A DNA stretch of 47,303 nucleotides, from NCBI RefSeq assembly GCF_007714205.1, contig NZ_VMQU01000024.1, positions 1 through 47,303 of the forward strand. Direction: 5' to 3'. The stretch is from Mycobacterium helveticum (GTDB lineage Bacteria > Actinomycetota > Actinomycetes > Mycobacteriales > Mycobacteriaceae). Below the pieces are notes generated by a model. The model was given only the letters and a program-made list of their open reading frames with translations, made no database searches and was not told the origin of the DNA. Of this stretch, positions 46,136-47,303 are shown piece after piece. Each line of letters begins with the position of its first letter. Within the stretch, counting starts at the first letter, position 1. A program made the position numbers and the translations under genes.

Positions 46136-47223
46136 TCAGCTCAGCAACTTACCGGTGCCGAGATCCACGTAGGCCTCAGCGAAGCGGCCAAGCACAGCAC
46201 GCACGACCTCGACCGAATACATCTGATCGGGTGTAATGGCCCACATGCAAAACCCCCACGCCGGACTCTGCCGATAGGCGGTCCACATCTGCTCGCGATC
46301 CGGCACCGACGAGACGCCGGCACGAGCAGTCGCCCGCTGTAATTGTCGAGGAGCTCGCGCTCATGCTCGCGACGCGAAGCAGGCGGCAGCGCGCCGATTA
46401 ACGCGGAGCCGACGTCATGGGACCACGAACCCCGTCGCACCAACTGCCAGTCCAGGAGCCCGACGCGGCCGTCCGGTAGAACGTATGTGTTGCGCGGGTG
46501 CGGGTCCCCGTGCAACAGCGTGATCGGTTCGTGAGCCACCCGGTCCTGCAGCGTCCAGAACGCCGCCTCCATGGCGTCCATGTCGGCGCCGGTTTTTTTG
46601 AGAAGCTCTCGCTTATAGGGAATGTCGGCGAACGCGCGGATGATCGCGAAACCGTTGGTGCGCAGGAATTCTGCGAACCCACCGGTCACGGGATGCTGCA
46701 GCCACGCCAGGTCGCCACGCCCATCGAGCCTCGGATTCGCCCAGAACGGGGCGTGCACGCGGCTCAACGTCGCCAGCAGCTCGTCGACCTGCTCGACGGG
46801 CAGACCGGCCTCCGCGTCGGGCACCTGTGCTCCGCGCATCGTGATGTCTTCGCCGATCACCATGAACTGTGACGGGCCGTCGAGATGTTCAGCGAAGCAG
46901 GTCGTTATGGTCTCGACGTCGAGGTCGTCGCGATGATTGCGATAGAACTTCGTTTCGTCGTCCAGCAGAACCGTCCCGCCGCCGCGCTCCGATAGCGACT
47001 CGTCGACCGCGGCGGGAAGATCGTGCACCGTGCCAAGTTGTGTCTTGACGAAAAGCTTTGAAGGTAAGCCGGTGTCGTCATCGGCGTAGTCCACGTCGAG
47101 GTGGATGTGTGAGGTGGTCTCTTGCCAGGTGGTCGGGACCCGCACGTCGGTGACCGTCACCGCGGGCCGGTGGCGACGCAGCAGCGAGGTCAGGTCCGTG
47201 GGCGAGCGCAGCGTGACGGGCAA
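46136..47223 (-). pseudogene. APH-fold kinase gene with a -1 frameshift near its 3' end
   Basis: The frame starting at 47223 (TTG) encodes an APH/EcKinase-like protein with the catalytic loop LLHGDPHPRNTYV and the metal-binding LLDWQLVRRGSWSHDVGSAL. After LLDNYSGRLLV the sequence becomes Arg/Cys-rich nonsense. Adding one G near 46321 (gtgcc to gtggcc) restores DREQMWTAYRQSPAWGFCMW and ends at TGA 46136 after TGKLLS, a sensible C-terminus. As read, translation stops at 46141 with about 60 wrong residues after the catalytic core. Like the racemase gene the lost base shortens a GC homopolymer, so sequencing error is possible. The start may also be elsewhere; the TTG has no clear ribosome-binding site. 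Confidence 0.7.
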
Positions 47224-47225
47224 GG

Positions 47226-47249
47226 CTTACTAAGGCGATCGTAAGTAAG
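47226..47249. promoter_or_regulatory. Inverted repeat before the kinase gene
   Basis: CTTACT and AGTAAG are 6+6 bp inverted arms (47226-47231 and 47244-47249) separated by 12 bp, with an extra GTAAG inside. They lie immediately before the TTG start of the kinase gene, so they may be an operator or leader hairpin. No second copy was seen. Confidence 0.3.
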
Positions 47250-47303
47250 TCGAGTCACGCCGCGATGTAGGCCAAATTCGGGTCACGGAAAAATCCCTGG
47301 ACC

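Overview
The window looks like a chromosomal catabolic region of an actinobacterium, most likely a Mycobacterium or Mycolicibacterium. The evidence is high GC, frequent GTG and TTG starts, pervasive 1-11 bp gene overlaps, SDRs with the mycofactocin-associated GAARGQGR-type N-terminus, an NDMA-type alcohol dehydrogenase, F420-type luciferase-like oxidoreductases, many P450s and paired AveC-like membrane proteins. I see no tRNA, rRNA, CRISPR, insertion sequence or phage gene. Gene density is very high, with no gene-free stretch above 300 bp. No gene could be searched against a database; all names rest on motifs and remembered families.

Layout. (1) 1-2411 (+): the end of a thiolase-like (Ltp-type) gene, its DUF35 partner, a 69-aa protein and a mycofactocin-type SDR. 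(2) 2453-4892 (-): a limonene-epoxide-hydrolase-like protein, a SnoaL-like protein, a P450 and its 3Fe-4S ferredoxin, divergent from a TetR gene at 4974. (3) 5794-13243 (+): three P450s, an SMP-30-like protein, an alpha/beta hydrolase, a hydroxyisobutyrate-dehydrogenase-like enzyme and a second mycofactocin-type SDR. (4) 13271-21144: an APH-like kinase, an LLM oxidoreductase, an acyl-CoA synthetase, then a tightly coupled five-gene leftward operon (P450, crotonase, DUF35, SDR, NTF2-like). (5) 21261-29928: Gfo/Idh oxidoreductase, cupin, SDR, NDMA-type ADH, ALDH, a MaoC pair, a double TetR protein and a family III CoA-transferase. (6) 30148-32304: a frameshifted alpha-methylacyl-CoA racemase, a class III extradiol dioxygenase and a 55-aa membrane protein. 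(7) 32321-45983: two divergent AveC-like membrane proteins, a TetR gene, a P450, an LLM enzyme and a rightward run containing both halves of a split PEP-synthase or rifampin-phosphotransferase-like dikinase. Around and between the halves lie a CrtC/AttH-like protein, an EthD-like protein, a nitroreductase, a fused double acyl-CoA dehydrogenase and a second Ltp/DUF35 pair. (8) 46136-47223 (-): a frameshifted APH-like kinase.

How it fits together (inference). P450s, SDRs, ADH and ALDH oxidise a hydrophobic, probably alicyclic substrate. The acyl-CoA synthetase, CoA-transferases, FadE fusion, crotonase and MaoC pair carry out beta-oxidation-like steps. The two Ltp/DUF35 pairs resemble the Ltp2/DUF35 retro-aldolase of steroid side-chain degradation, and the extradiol enzyme could open a catecholic ring. 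A steroid, terpenoid or related polycyclic substrate would suit this set, but the sequence does not name one.

The most interesting system is in 33.3-46 kb. A near-perfect palindrome, TGACAGT-NN-ACTGTCA, recurs before the AveC-like gene, between the TetR gene and its divergent P450, twice between the LLM gene and the dikinase His-domain gene, before the EthD-like gene, and far to the left before the P450 at 10332. It therefore outlines a candidate regulon joining a P450 system, AveC-like proteins and a split ATP-dependent phosphotransferase. Three other repeated regulatory motifs, several substituted catalytic residues and three single-base deletions in two genes are described below.
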